A DNA stretch of 64,000 nt from an uncultured Tateyamaria sp. (lineage in GTDB: Bacteria > Pseudomonadota > Alphaproteobacteria > Rhodobacterales > Rhodobacteraceae), in NCBI RefSeq assembly GCF_947503465.1, contig NZ_CANNDN010000001.1, positions 124,001 to 188,000 on the forward strand. The letters run 5' to 3'. Under the pieces are notes generated by a model, which was not told the origin of the DNA, searched no databases, and saw only the letters and a list, made by a program, of their open reading frames with translations. The translations under genes and the position numbers were made by a program. Positions 1-7,957 of the stretch are shown in pieces (position 1 is the first letter of the stretch; each line of letters starts with the position of its first letter).

Positions 1-747
1 GACCTGCTGACAGCCGCCCAGATGCGGGCCATTGAACAGGCCGCGATTGAGTCGGGGCAGGTGACGGGTCTGGACCTGATGGAGCGTGCCGGGGCCGGTG
101 TGGTCGAGGCCATTCTGGAGGAATGGCCGGAATTGAGCGAGGGCGCGCACCGGGCCGTGGTGCTGTGCGGGCCGGGCAACAATGGCGGTGACGGGTTTGT
201 GGTGGCGCGGTTGTTGCATGCGCGCGGTTGGGATGTTGAGGTGTTCCTGTATGGGGATGCCCAAAAGCTGCCGCCGGATGCGCGCGAGAACTTTCGGCAA
301 CTTCAGGAGATTTGCCGGGTGAACGTACTAGGCTTCCCTCGTGCGGCATTGGACGAGCAGCATTCGTTCGGTGATCAAGCAAGCCATAGAGCAGACGAGT
401 TGTCTGGAGACGAAAACGAAGTAAAACCACCTTTTCTGGTCGTCGATGCTCTTTTTGGAATTGGGCTTGCACGTCCAATCACCGGCCTCGATGAAGTAAT
501 GGTCCACATGGACTATCTTGCGCTTCATCGCGATCTCAATGAAAGTCGTCTGGTCGCAATTGACGTCCCAAGCGGCTATGACTGCGATAGCGGTGAGATG
601 ATTTGGGGGCAGCGAAACAATGCGCCTGCCTTTCCCGCGATTTTCGCAGACTTGGTTGTCACATTCCATGCGCGTAAGCGCGTCCACACAGTGATCGAAG
701 GTCACGGAATGAAAACAGTCGTCAAGGACATTGGCCTGAATGGCTGA
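1..747 (+). CDS. nnrE: NAD(P)H-hydrate epimerase (YjeF_N domain), 5'-partial
   Basis: The frame is open from base 1 (DLLTAAQMRAIEQAAIESG), so the start codon lies a few codons upstream of the window. The enzyme interconverts R and S forms of hydrated NAD(P)H so that the partner dehydratase can repair them. Visible family motifs are CGPGNNGGDGFVVARLL (from about residue 56), VVDALFGIGLARP and AIDVPSGYDCDSG. In most bacteria this domain and the dehydratase form one polypeptide of about 500 residues. Here the epimerase ends at its own TGA (745-747), overlapping the next gene by 8 bases. Bases from about 318 to 735 use many more A/T third positions than the flanks, which suggests an imported segment. 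The fold motifs look intact, so it is probably functional. Confidence 0.9.
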   Translation, partial: DLLTAAQMRAIEQAAIESGQVTGLDLMERAGAGVVEAILEEWPELSEGAHRAVVLCGPGNNGGDGFVVARLLHARGWDVEVFLYGDAQKLPPDARENFRQLQEICRVNVLGFPRAALDEQHSFGDQASHRADELSGDENEVKPPFLVVDALFGIGLARPITGLDEVMVHMDYLALHRDLNESRLVAIDVPSGYDCDSGEMIWGQRNNAPAFPAIFADLVVTFHARKRVHTVIEGHGMKTVVKDIGLNG

Positions 748-1756
748 CAAACCGACCAACCGTTCCGCCGGGGCGCCAGCCCCGGATCGCGCCCGACCCG
801 CCCCACAGGGTGGGCGCGATGCGCCCACCCTCGGGTCGGGCGCGATCCTCGGGTCGGAAACGGTGCGGGCCGTCAAAGCGCCCACCGCTTTGGCAAAGGT
901 CACGGGTCATAAGTTTGATTACGGCCACGCCCTGGTTCTGTCGGGTGGTCCTGGGCGCACAGGCGCAGCACGCCTTGCTGCTCGGGGAGCGCTGCGCATT
1001 GGAGCGGGCTTGGTCACGCTGGGTGTGCCGCCGTCCGCGCAGATGGAGGTGGCGGCGCAGATCACCGCTTTGATGTTGATGCGGATTGCTGATGCAGAGG
1101 CGTTGCGCGCCGCGTTGGAGGATGCGCGGATCAATGCGCTGTGCCTCGGTCCCGGGTTGGGGGTGGCACGGGCGCGCGATCTGGTGCCGGTTGCGGTGCG
1201 CGCGGAGCGCACACCCTACGGAGAGGCGGGTGCATTGGGGCCGCGTGCGGTGCGCGTGGTTTTGGATGCGGATGCGCTGACGGCCTTTGCGGAGGCGCCG
1301 GGTGACCTGTTCGCGATGTTGCACGATGGGTGCGTCCTGACGCCCCATGGCGGCGAATTTGCGCGGCTGTTTCCGGATCTTGCCGAGAAGCTGAACGCGC
1401 TGTCGGAACGGGGGCCAGCATATTCCAAAGCTGACGCCGCGCGCGAGGCGGCGGCGCTGTCCGGGGCCGTCGTTCTCTACAAGGGGCCGGATACCGTGAT
1501 TGCCCACCCGGACGGCCGGTGTTCGGTCCATGCGGCGACGTACGGACGCGCCGCGCCTTGGCTTGCCACGGCAGGGGCGGGCGATGTGCTGGCCGGGTTC
1601 ATCACCGGGCTGCTGGCCCGCGGATTGGAACCGATGGAGGCCTGCGAGGCCGCCGCCTGGCTGCACGTGGAATGTGCGCGTACGTTTGGCCCCGGCTTGA
1701 TCGCCGAGGACTTGCCTGAAATCCTGCCGCAGGTGTTGCGGGAGTTGGGGCCTTAG
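740..1756 (+). CDS. nnrD: ADP/ATP-dependent (S)-NAD(P)H-hydrate dehydratase
   Basis: This is the carbohydrate-kinase-like (YjeF_C) dehydratase, 338 aa, that dehydrates S-NAD(P)HX back to NAD(P)H. Visible motifs are GHKFDYGHALVLSGGPGRTGAA at its true domain start (about residue 57), LCLGPGLG, VVLDADALTAF, LTPHGGEFARLF, VLYKGPDTVI and the nucleotide-site signature ATAGAGDVLAGFITGLL near the end. The first 50 or so residues are Pro/Arg/Gly-rich and unlike the family; they are encoded by a nested palindrome (785-847), so they are probably a translated insertion rather than a domain. The ATG at 740 overlaps the nnrE stop, so translational coupling is likely. The gene is probably the detached C-terminal half of a formerly fused nnrE-nnrD. 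Confidence 0.9.
   Translation: MADKPTNRSAGAPAPDRARPAPQGGRDAPTLGSGAILGSETVRAVKAPTALAKVTGHKFDYGHALVLSGGPGRTGAARLAARGALRIGAGLVTLGVPPSAQMEVAAQITALMLMRIADAEALRAALEDARINALCLGPGLGVARARDLVPVAVRAERTPYGEAGALGPRAVRVVLDADALTAFAEAPGDLFAMLHDGCVLTPHGGEFARLFPDLAEKLNALSERGPAYSKADAAREAAALSGAVVLYKGPDTVIAHPDGRCSVHAATYGRAAPWLATAGAGDVLAGFITGLLARGLEPMEACEAAAWLHVECARTFGPGLIAEDLPEILPQVLRELGP
771..847. repeat. Nested palindromic element inside the nnrE/nnrD junction
   Basis: Perfect 15-base arms, GATCGCGCCCGACCC (785-799) and its reverse complement (833-847), enclose a second perfect hairpin with 10-base arms, GGGTGGGCGC (808-817) and GCGCCCACCC (821-830). Just upstream, GGGGC..GCCCC (about 770-784) forms a third small hairpin. 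The block sits in the linker between the two repair domains and is read in frame within nnrD. It looks like a REP/RPE-like palindromic insertion. I cannot see from one copy whether it is dispersed in the genome. Confidence 0.75.
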
Positions 1757-2256
1757 GCCGCTTCGGCGCCGGTCATGGTCATCGCGGGGACGGAGAGTTC
1801 CAGCCCATCCGCATAGACCACGTGGGGTGCCTCGAACCCCAATCGGACCAGTGTCATCTCGCGCGGGCCCAGTGACGTGATGAACTCGTCATCGATCAGG
1901 CACCCGGCCGGCATCACGGCCTGGGCTGCGCCCCGCAGTGCACGGGCGCGCCAGTCGCGGACCAGCACCAACTGAGCGGCGGGAATGATGATGTGGTGGG
2001 ACGGTTTGGTGTCGCCCAGCGATCCGGCGGCGATTTTCACCGCCTCGTCCGTCGTGCGGTAGGACTGGATGGCCGTGAGCCGCACAAGCCCTGCGTTGCG
2101 GGTAATGATCTTGTCCCCGGGCGACAGATATTCGACCGGAATCTCACCGTCCGCTGTCAAAAGAAGCGTGCCGGACACCAGTCCGACATGCGCGATATCA
2201 ATGCGCAAAGGGGGCATCATGTTGCCCGTTTCGCGCCCGACCGTGTTCGGTTTCAT
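1753..2256 (-). CDS. Stand-alone Hint-domain protein (Hint_2 type)
   Basis: A 167 aa protein carrying the Hedgehog/intein fold signature GTLLLTADGEIPVEYLSPGDKIITRN near residues 30-56, followed by a region that ends in PHVVYADGLELSVPAM. Hint_2 proteins of this kind are common in Rhodobacteraceae, often as the C-terminal part of large secreted proteins; here the domain is alone. The residue position that normally carries the Cys nucleophile ahead of the GT motif reads GLVSGT, so protein splicing or cleavage is doubtful. It converges on nnrD with a 4-base overlap. The start at 2256 has a purine-rich stretch (AGAAAGAGA) upstream. Function is unknown. Confidence 0.7.
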   Translation of the reverse strand: MKPNTVGRETGNMMPPLRIDIAHVGLVSGTLLLTADGEIPVEYLSPGDKIITRNAGLVRLTAIQSYRTTDEAVKIAAGSLGDTKPSHHIIIPAAQLVLVRDWRARALRGAAQAVMPAGCLIDDEFITSLGPREMTLVRLGFEAPHVVYADGLELSVPAMTMTGAEAA

Positions 2257-2384
2257 GGCGTCTCTTTCTGTAACCTGCCTCTAGGTTGGGCACAGAATAC
2301 CTCAACAGCCCCTTAATGTCGCTGAGATTTTTCTTCAAATACGTCTCGCATCCGATGTGTGGCTTTGCTACACGAACCCTCGTT

Positions 2385-2469
2385 GCGGGCGTGGCGGAAT
2401 TGGTAGACGCACCAGATTTAGGTTCTGGCGCCGCAAGGTGTGGGAGTTCGAGTCTCCCCGCCCGCACCA
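2385..2469 (+). tRNA. tRNA-Leu (anticodon UAG)
   Basis: A class II tRNA with acceptor GCGGGCG (2385-2391) pairing with CGCCCGC (2459-2465), discriminator A2466 and encoded CCA (2467-2469). The anticodon arm CCAGA-TTTAGGT-TCTGG places the anticodon TAG at 2419-2421, read as Leu(UAG). A variable arm and a GTTCGAGTC T-loop follow. Confidence 0.97.
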
Positions 2470-2653
2470 TACGGCCTTTGCGGCAGCAAAGGTCCGGACG
2501 CACGAGAAACGGTTGCAGGCGGCAGCGGTTTCGCAGGAACCGCGAGAGCCTTGGTTTCTGGGTTTGTCTGATCACCTGCACCACTTTGACGTTTTACAGG
2601 CATCCGACGCGGGTGTATGGAACCGCAGGGTGCAGTTCGGGCGTTGTTGCGGT

Positions 2654-3571
2654 ATGAGCCGATCCATGACCCATTCCGAAAGCGACAACTCCACCCCGAA
2701 GAATCCCGCGATCTGGTGGCGTGCCATCCGGCATGTGGCCGAGTTGAACGATCAGAAACATCTGGGCCTGATTGCGGCGGGTGTCGCCTTTTACGCCATT
2801 CTGGCGGTGTTTCCGGGCATCGCCGCCACCATTGCCTTGTGGGGGATCGTGGGCGATCCCGGCCTGGCCCTTGAGCAGATGGAAGAGTTTCAGGCGCTGA
2901 TCCCGGCGGATGTCTATGCGTTGCTGTCGCGACAGCTGACCAGATTGTCGACGACCGACGGTCTGACGCTGGGCTGGGCGTCGCTGTTGTCATTTGGCTT
3001 TGCACTGTTTTCGGCGCGGGCCGGGGTGGCGGCGCTGATGCAGGGGTTGAACGCGATCTACGACGCGCCGAACCGGTCGGGCGTGGCGCATTTCATTCGG
3101 GCCCTCCTGCTGACGCTCAGCCTGATCGGGGTGGTGCTGACGGCGATGGCCTGCATCGTTGTGGTGCCGGTCGTGATGGAGTTTCTGCCGCTGGGGCCGT
3201 GGGCGAATTTCGGTATCGAGCTGTTGCGGTGGACCGTGGGCATTGCGGTATTGCTGGCGGGATTTGCGGTCATCTACCGGCTGGGTCCGAACCTGCAGGG
3301 GCGGCGGCCGCGGCTGATTTCGCCCGGGGTGGGGTTTGCGGTGGTGTGCTGGCTGGCCGCATCCACCGGGTTTTCGGTCTATTTGCAGAACTTCGGGAAC
3401 TACAACGAGGTTTACGGGTCGCTGGGGGCGGTGATCGTGATGCTGTTGTGGTTGTTCATCAGCGCCTATCTGGTTCTGCTGGGCGGTGCGCTGAACGCCG
3501 AATTGGCGCGGGCGCGGCGGGCCAAGCTGTCTATCCCAGAGCCACAAGCCACATCCATGCCGTCAGAATAG
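2654..3571 (+). CDS. YihY/UPF0761 family inner-membrane protein
   Basis: About 305 aa, with the YihY (BrkB-like) layout: a short cytoplasmic N-terminus (WWRAIRHVAELNDQKHLGLIAAGVAFYAILAVFPG), then about six hydrophobic segments and the late conserved stretch YGSLGAVIVMLLWLFISAYLVLLGGALNAEL. The family was once mis-annotated as ribonuclease BN; its real role is unclear. An upstream-open frame runs back through the tRNA, so I chose the ATG at 2654 (alternative 2666). The ribosome site is weak. The 3' end overlaps the convergent AEC transporter gene by 41 bases. Confidence 0.85.
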   Translation: MSRSMTHSESDNSTPKNPAIWWRAIRHVAELNDQKHLGLIAAGVAFYAILAVFPGIAATIALWGIVGDPGLALEQMEEFQALIPADVYALLSRQLTRLSTTDGLTLGWASLLSFGFALFSARAGVAALMQGLNAIYDAPNRSGVAHFIRALLLTLSLIGVVLTAMACIVVVPVVMEFLPLGPWANFGIELLRWTVGIAVLLAGFAVIYRLGPNLQGRRPRLISPGVGFAVVCWLAASTGFSVYLQNFGNYNEVYGSLGAVIVMLLWLFISAYLVLLGGALNAELARARRAKLSIPEPQATSMPSE

Positions 3572-4460
3572 TCAGGGCCGTTGCCACAAGGACCGACGTG
3601 GCGGCCACCCGCTTGGCCCGTCCGTACATGTTGGCAAAGATGTAGCCGTTGACGCCGGGGGCCATGGCCGCCGTCAACACCGCTGCCTTGTAGGTGTCCG
3701 AGGGCACAGCCAGCGCGCTGCCCAGGGTAAAGGTGATGGCCGGGTGGAGCAGGAGCGAGATCACGCAGACCATGGCGATAATGCGCGCGTCGCCTTCGGG
3801 TCTGTACTGGATCAGCACGCCGCCCAGCGCAAAGAGCGCCGTGGGCAGAGCCGCCCGGATCACGAGGTCGAGCCCGTCCCGCAGGACGCCCGGCAGGTCG
3901 AGGCCGCTGAGGTTGACGATGAAGCCCGCGATGATCGCCAGCACCAGCACGTTGCGAAACATGGCGCGGATCACGCCCCGCGCCATGGTCAGGGGGGAGC
4001 CGCCACGGTTGCGCGCGATCTCCATCGCCGTGATGCCGAGGCCGTAGCAGAAGGGCGAGTGGAAGGCGATGATCGTGTAGGCGCCGGAAAGCGCGTCGGC
4101 CCCGTAGGCGCGTTCATTGATCGCCAGGCCCAGGAGGACGGAGTTTGAGAACAGGCAGCAGAACCCGATGGCGATGCTGTCCTCGATATCGCGTTTGAAG
4201 AGATGGTAGGCCCCCAGCGTGCCGAGGGCAAAGCCGCTGGCTGCACCTGCGTAAAAGCTGAGAAGCAGACGGCTGTCGAGGCTGGTCGACAGGTCGAGAT
4301 CGGCAATCGCCGAAAAGAGCAGGCACGGAATGGCGAAGTTCTGGCTGAACTTCATCAGGGCGTCGACGCCTGCGCTTGTGAAAAAGCCCCGCCAGACGGC
4401 GACGTAGCCGAACCCGATGACGAGGAACACGGGCAGGATGACATCGAGGAGGGCTTGCAT
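3531..4460 (-). CDS. AEC family transporter (auxin efflux carrier type)
   Basis: A 309 aa polytopic membrane protein with about ten hydrophobic segments. It starts with the family-like MQALLDVILPVFLVIGFGYVAVWRG, has NFAIPCLLFSAIAD in helix 2, and the late stretch AAMAPGVNGYIFANMYGRAKRVAATSVLVATALTI that matches the conserved final part of AEC/PIN-like carriers. The family moves organic acids such as malonate or malate across the inner membrane. No neighbour indicates a substrate. Its end overlaps the YihY gene on the other strand. Confidence 0.85.
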   Translation of the reverse strand: MQALLDVILPVFLVIGFGYVAVWRGFFTSAGVDALMKFSQNFAIPCLLFSAIADLDLSTSLDSRLLLSFYAGAASGFALGTLGAYHLFKRDIEDSIAIGFCCLFSNSVLLGLAINERAYGADALSGAYTIIAFHSPFCYGLGITAMEIARNRGGSPLTMARGVIRAMFRNVLVLAIIAGFIVNLSGLDLPGVLRDGLDLVIRAALPTALFALGGVLIQYRPEGDARIIAMVCVISLLLHPAITFTLGSALAVPSDTYKAAVLTAAMAPGVNGYIFANMYGRAKRVAATSVLVATALTILTAWMWLVALG

Positions 4461-4532
4461 GATCGGGCCTCTGGGGCGGTGTCAGAGGGCGGGAGCCTCC
4501 GGCGGGAGTTTATTGTGCCAAGTGAACCTGGA

Positions 4533-5336
4533 TCACGGCACCCCGATGGTCAGTGTCATGCCATCATACGCAGGTTCGATGTGGTCGGGGGTTTCGGCTA
4601 GCACCGTGTCGTAGTCGAGGTCGATATGCATGTTGGTCAGGACGGCCTGTCTTGGCTTGGCCTTTGCGATCCATGCGAGTGTGTTGTCGAGATGGCTGTG
4701 GGTGGGGTGCGGGTCGCGGCGCAGGGCATCGACGATCCAGATGTCGAGATCCTGAAGGCAGGCCCAGGCATCGTCGGGGATATCGGCCACGTCCGGCAGG
4801 TAGGCGACATCGCCGATGCGGAACCCCAGCGCGTCGATGCTGCCATGGCTGACCTTGAACGGTTTGAACGTGATCGGGCCGCCGGGTCCGTCGATCACCG
4901 TGTCACCGTCGATGGTGTTCAGTTCGAGGATGGGCGGATAGGGCGAGCCCTTGGGTTGCACGAAGGCGTAGCCGAAGCGGCTGATCAGATCGTCCTGTGT
5001 GTCGCCATCCGCCCAGACTTGCAGACGCTGGCGCATGTTGAAGACGATCATGCGCAGATCATCGATGCCGTGCACGTGATCGGCATGGGCGTGGGTGTAG
5101 ATCACCCCGTCGAGCCGCCCCGTATCCGTTGCCAGCAACTGGTTGCGCAGGTCCGGGGAGGTGTCCACCAGCACGGTCGTGGTGCCTGCGGCGTTTGCGC
5201 GTTCCACCAGAAGCGAACAGCGCTGGCGGCGGTTCCTGGGATTGGCCGGATCGCACGCGCCCCAGTGCCCGCCCAGCCGGGGCACACCGCCCGAGGAGCC
5301 GCAGCCCAGGATCGTGAAGGTCAGCGTGTCAGTCAT
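4533..5336 (-). CDS. MBL-fold metallo-hydrolase (PhnP-like)
   Basis: A 267 aa metallo-beta-lactamase-fold protein. The N-terminus FTILGCGSSGGVPRLGGHWGACDP is typical of the PhnP/tRNase Z-like branch. The metal motif THAHADHVHGIDDLR gives H82, H84, D86 and H87; a further metal ligand is likely in KVSHGSIDALGFRIGD, with the late His in LTNMHIDLDYD. PhnP acts on cyclic ribose phosphates, but in Rhodobacteraceae this gene sits with tatD and holB and its substrate is not settled. It overlaps tatD by 4 bases and so is the last gene of the tmk-holB-tatD operon. Confidence 0.85.
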   Translation of the reverse strand: MTDTLTFTILGCGSSGGVPRLGGHWGACDPANPRNRRQRCSLLVERANAAGTTTVLVDTSPDLRNQLLATDTGRLDGVIYTHAHADHVHGIDDLRMIVFNMRQRLQVWADGDTQDDLISRFGYAFVQPKGSPYPPILELNTIDGDTVIDGPGGPITFKPFKVSHGSIDALGFRIGDVAYLPDVADIPDDAWACLQDLDIWIVDALRRDPHPTHSHLDNTLAWIAKAKPRQAVLTNMHIDLDYDTVLAETPDHIEPAYDGMTLTIGVP

Positions 5337-6133
5337 GCAGGCACAGTGTAGGCCGCCGCCTTGGAGAACAAGCGGTCAAAGTTCTTTTGGGTCTGTGCCG
5401 CGAACGCGGCGTAATCGAGGCCCATCGTTTCAGCCCCCTTGCGCGCGGTATGGGCGGTGTAGGCCGGTTCGTTCCGCTTGCCCCGGTGGGGCGGCGGCGC
5501 GAGGTAGGGGGCGTCGGTTTCCACGAGGATGCGGTCCATGGGCGCATTGGCGAAGATGTCCCGCAGGTCCTGGCTTTTGGGAAAGGCGGCGATACCGGAC
5601 ATCGAAAGGTAGAAGCCCAGATCAAGGGCCGCGTGGGCCAGCGCCCGCGAGGATGAAAAACAGTGCATCACGCAGGCATATGCGCCTTGCCTGTATTCAT
5701 CCGTCAGGATCCGGGCCATGTCGTCATCGGCGGCGCGCGCGTGGATGATCAGCGGCAGACCGGTTTCACGGGCCGCGTCGATATGAATGCGCAGCGACTG
5801 TTTCTGGATGTCGGCGCTTTGCGACGTGTAGTGGTAGTCGAGCCCGGTTTCGCCAATGCCCACGAACTTTGGATGTTGGGCAAGGGCCATCAGCTCATCC
5901 ACGGTTGCCAGCGGTTCGTCCGCCGCACTCATCGGGTGCGTGCCTGCGGCGTAAAAGACCGGCGCATGGGCTTCGGCGATGGCGCGCACCTGCGGTTCCA
6001 GCCGCAGCTTCGTGCAGATCGTGACCATGCGTGTCACGCCTGCGTCGGCAGCGTTGCGGAGGATGTCGGGAAGCTGGCCCTCGAAATCGGGGAAATCGAG
6101 GTGGCAGTGACTGTCGGTGATTTCTGGGGTCAT
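5333..6133 (-). CDS. tatD: TatD family hydrolase
   Basis: A 266 aa TIM-barrel metal-dependent hydrolase of the TatD/YcfH type, proposed to act as a DNase/exonuclease. Metal-site motifs are TDSHCHLDFPDFEG (H9, H11), GIGETGLDYHY, LIIHARAADDD, MHCFSS and VETDAPYLAPPPHRGKRNEP. The length is normal for the family. The gene overlaps holB by 4 bases upstream and the MBL gene by 4 bases downstream, so the three are co-translated. The tmk-holB-tatD order is common in alphaproteobacteria. Confidence 0.93.
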   Translation of the reverse strand: MTPEITDSHCHLDFPDFEGQLPDILRNAADAGVTRMVTICTKLRLEPQVRAIAEAHAPVFYAAGTHPMSAADEPLATVDELMALAQHPKFVGIGETGLDYHYTSQSADIQKQSLRIHIDAARETGLPLIIHARAADDDMARILTDEYRQGAYACVMHCFSSSRALAHAALDLGFYLSMSGIAAFPKSQDLRDIFANAPMDRILVETDAPYLAPPPHRGKRNEPAYTAHTARKGAETMGLDYAAFAAQTQKNFDRLFSKAAAYTVPA

Positions 6134-7248
6134 CGGGCGGGGGCCGTCTCGGAAAGCTTGAACAGCGTATCTAGGACGAGTGCGGCAGGGTCAAGGTTGA
6201 CGGCCCGTCCATGGCGTGCGCGCGCCAATGCGGTCTGTGCGGTGTCGGCCCAGGCGCGGGCTTGTGCCGCGTGGGGGGCGAGCCGGGACAGGATCGCGGC
6301 CTCGTCCGGCGCGGCCTCGACCAAAGGCGGGTGCCCCAGCGCGCCGGTCCGGGCCACACGGGTGAGGGCGACGTCGATCAGGGTGTAGAGCAGATCCAGC
6401 TTTTCTTCGGCCCCGCGTCCGGCGGCGGCCTCGGCAAGGCTGAGCGCGCGGGTGCGGTCGAGATTGGGCAACGTGCCCAGCAGGTGGATCACCTCGTGGT
6501 AGAGTTTCAGACCATCCAGCAGGGACAGGCGCAATGCGTCGCCGACCGATCCGGCGCTCAGTTCGGCCAGTGCCGCGACCTGCTGTCCGGGCGCGGCCCC
6601 CGCCTGCGCCATGGCATCCTGCATCTGCGTGGCGGACAGGGTGTTCAGGCGCACTGTGCGGCACCGCGAGCGGATCGTGGGCAGCAACCTGCTGGGTTGG
6701 TGGCAGATCAGAAGCAGCGTGGTGCGGGCCGGAGGCTCTTCCAGCATTTTGAGCAGCGCATTGGCAGCGTTCACGTTCATGTCGTCTGCGGCGTCAATGA
6801 TGACGACCCGCCGCCCGCCATCGGTTGCACTGAGCTGGAAGAACGCCCCGAGCGCGCGGATGTCGTCGATGGTGATCTGATCCCGCAGGCGTTTGGTTTT
6901 TTCGTTTTCGGTGCGGTGCACCGATCTGAGGCCGGGATCGGCCCCCGCCGCGATGCGCCGCGCCACCGGGTGATCCGCCGGGACGTCCAGCGATGTGGGC
7001 ACCGGGGCGCCGAACATGTCATCCGGATCGGGATCGGGCGTGGCCAGCAGAAACCGGGCCATGCGCCATGCCAGCGTTGCCTTGCCCACGCCCCGTGGGC
7101 CGGTCAGCAGCCATGCGTGGTGCAGGCGGCCGGTGTTGAACGCCTCCAGAAACGTGTCTTGTGCCGCGTCCTGACCGATCAGCCGGTCCGTTTCGCGCGG
7201 GTGCGGCGCGCCGGGAATGCCTGTTGGGTCTGGGATATCGTCAGCCAT
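6130..7248 (-). CDS. holB: DNA polymerase III subunit delta'
   Basis: A 372 aa clamp-loader subunit. The AAA+ features are LLTGPRGVGKATLAWRMARFLL (Walker A, about residue 45), VVIIDAADDMNVNAANALLKMLEEPP (Walker B region) and the sensor stretch LLPTIRSRCRTVRL. The C-terminal part is an alpha-helical collar. The N-terminus contains ETDRLIGQDAAQDTFLEAFNTGRLHHAWLL, the usual opening. It loads the sliding clamp with DnaX and HolA during replication. tmk lies 73 bases upstream, separated by a palindromic spacer. Confidence 0.93.
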   Translation of the reverse strand: MADDIPDPTGIPGAPHPRETDRLIGQDAAQDTFLEAFNTGRLHHAWLLTGPRGVGKATLAWRMARFLLATPDPDPDDMFGAPVPTSLDVPADHPVARRIAAGADPGLRSVHRTENEKTKRLRDQITIDDIRALGAFFQLSATDGGRRVVIIDAADDMNVNAANALLKMLEEPPARTTLLLICHQPSRLLPTIRSRCRTVRLNTLSATQMQDAMAQAGAAPGQQVAALAELSAGSVGDALRLSLLDGLKLYHEVIHLLGTLPNLDRTRALSLAEAAAGRGAEEKLDLLYTLIDVALTRVARTGALGHPPLVEAAPDEAAILSRLAPHAAQARAWADTAQTALARARHGRAVNLDPAALVLDTLFKLSETAPAR

Positions 7249-7261
7249 GTCCGTGCTCTAG

Positions 7262-7345
7262 CATCCGGGCGGGGAGGGGGGCCAGCCCCCCGGCGCATCC
7301 GCGCCACCCCCCGAAGTATTTTCAGCCAGAAGAAGACAGATGCCG
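7262..7345. repeat. Palindromic intergenic element between tmk and holB
   Basis: The spacer and the tmk 3' end contain two hairpins, GGGGGG/CCCCCC (7276-7281 and 7286-7291) and GGCGC/GCGCC (7292-7296 and 7301-7305), then CCCCCCGAAGTATTTTCAGCC followed by AGAAGAAG. Read on the minus strand, the A-rich part encodes the last residues and stop of tmk. A related GTATTTTTGGTCGAAAGAAG stretch with a hairpin beside it lies at 57034-57053, also just past a minus-strand gene. Such sequences recur after genes in Rhodobacteraceae and may end or stabilise transcripts. Confidence 0.55.
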
Positions 7346-7957
7346 TGCAACCACGCGCCGTACGTCATGGGCAACCGCATCCATATCGCGGGCGCCGTCG
7401 AGTGTCTGGAACCGGTGGGCAAATTCACTGGCGAGGGACAGGAAACCGGCCCGCATCTTTTCCTGCAGCTCGGTGCCGAAATCCTCGAACCGTTCCTCGG
7501 TGCCCTGACGCCCCTTGGCACGGGCGAGACCGGTGGCCGGGTCCATGTCGATCAGAAGGGTCAGATCGGGTTCGCGCCCGATCATGAGGGTGTGCAGCGT
7601 GTCCACCTTGGCCCGCAGATCCCCCCGGCTGAGCCCCTGGTACATGCGCGTGCTGTCGGCAAAGCGGTCACAGATGACGATCTGACCCTTGTCGATTGCG
7701 GGCTGGATCAACCGTTCCATGTGGTCGCGGCGCGCGGCGGTGAACAAAAGGAGTTCTGTTTCCGCCGACCAGCGGTCCGGGTCCCCTTGCAGGACGAGCG
7801 CGCGGATTTCCTCGGCCCCGGGGCTGCCGCCGGGTTCGCGTGTGAGGATCACATCATGTCCCTGCGCGCGCAAATGATCCGCCAGCATCCGCGCTTGCGT
7901 GGACTTTCCGGACCCATCGATACCTTCGAAGGTGATGAAGTGCCCCTTGGAGGTCAC
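7322..7957 (-). CDS. tmk: Thymidylate kinase
   Basis: A 211 aa dTMP kinase, which phosphorylates dTMP to dTDP. It has the P-loop FEGIDGSGKSTQ near the N-terminus, the substrate motif TREPGGSPGAEEIR, the signature VICDRFADSTRMYQG, and the lid region ARAKGRQGTEERFED. Its start overlaps the 3' end of the upstream carboxypeptidase gene by 4 bases, so the two are co-translated. The final residues (HLSSSG) are encoded inside the palindromic spacer element. Confidence 0.96.
   Translation of the reverse strand: MTSKGHFITFEGIDGSGKSTQARMLADHLRAQGHDVILTREPGGSPGAEEIRALVLQGDPDRWSAETELLLFTAARRDHMERLIQPAIDKGQIVICDRFADSTRMYQGLSRGDLRAKVDTLHTLMIGREPDLTLLIDMDPATGLARAKGRQGTEERFEDFGTELQEKMRAGFLSLASEFAHRFQTLDGARDMDAVAHDVRRVVARHLSSSG

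Noticed and set aside
2357-2653. N-terminal extension of the YihY frame back through tRNA-Leu
   Set aside because: It would translate the tRNA gene; family length and start agree with the ATG at 2654.
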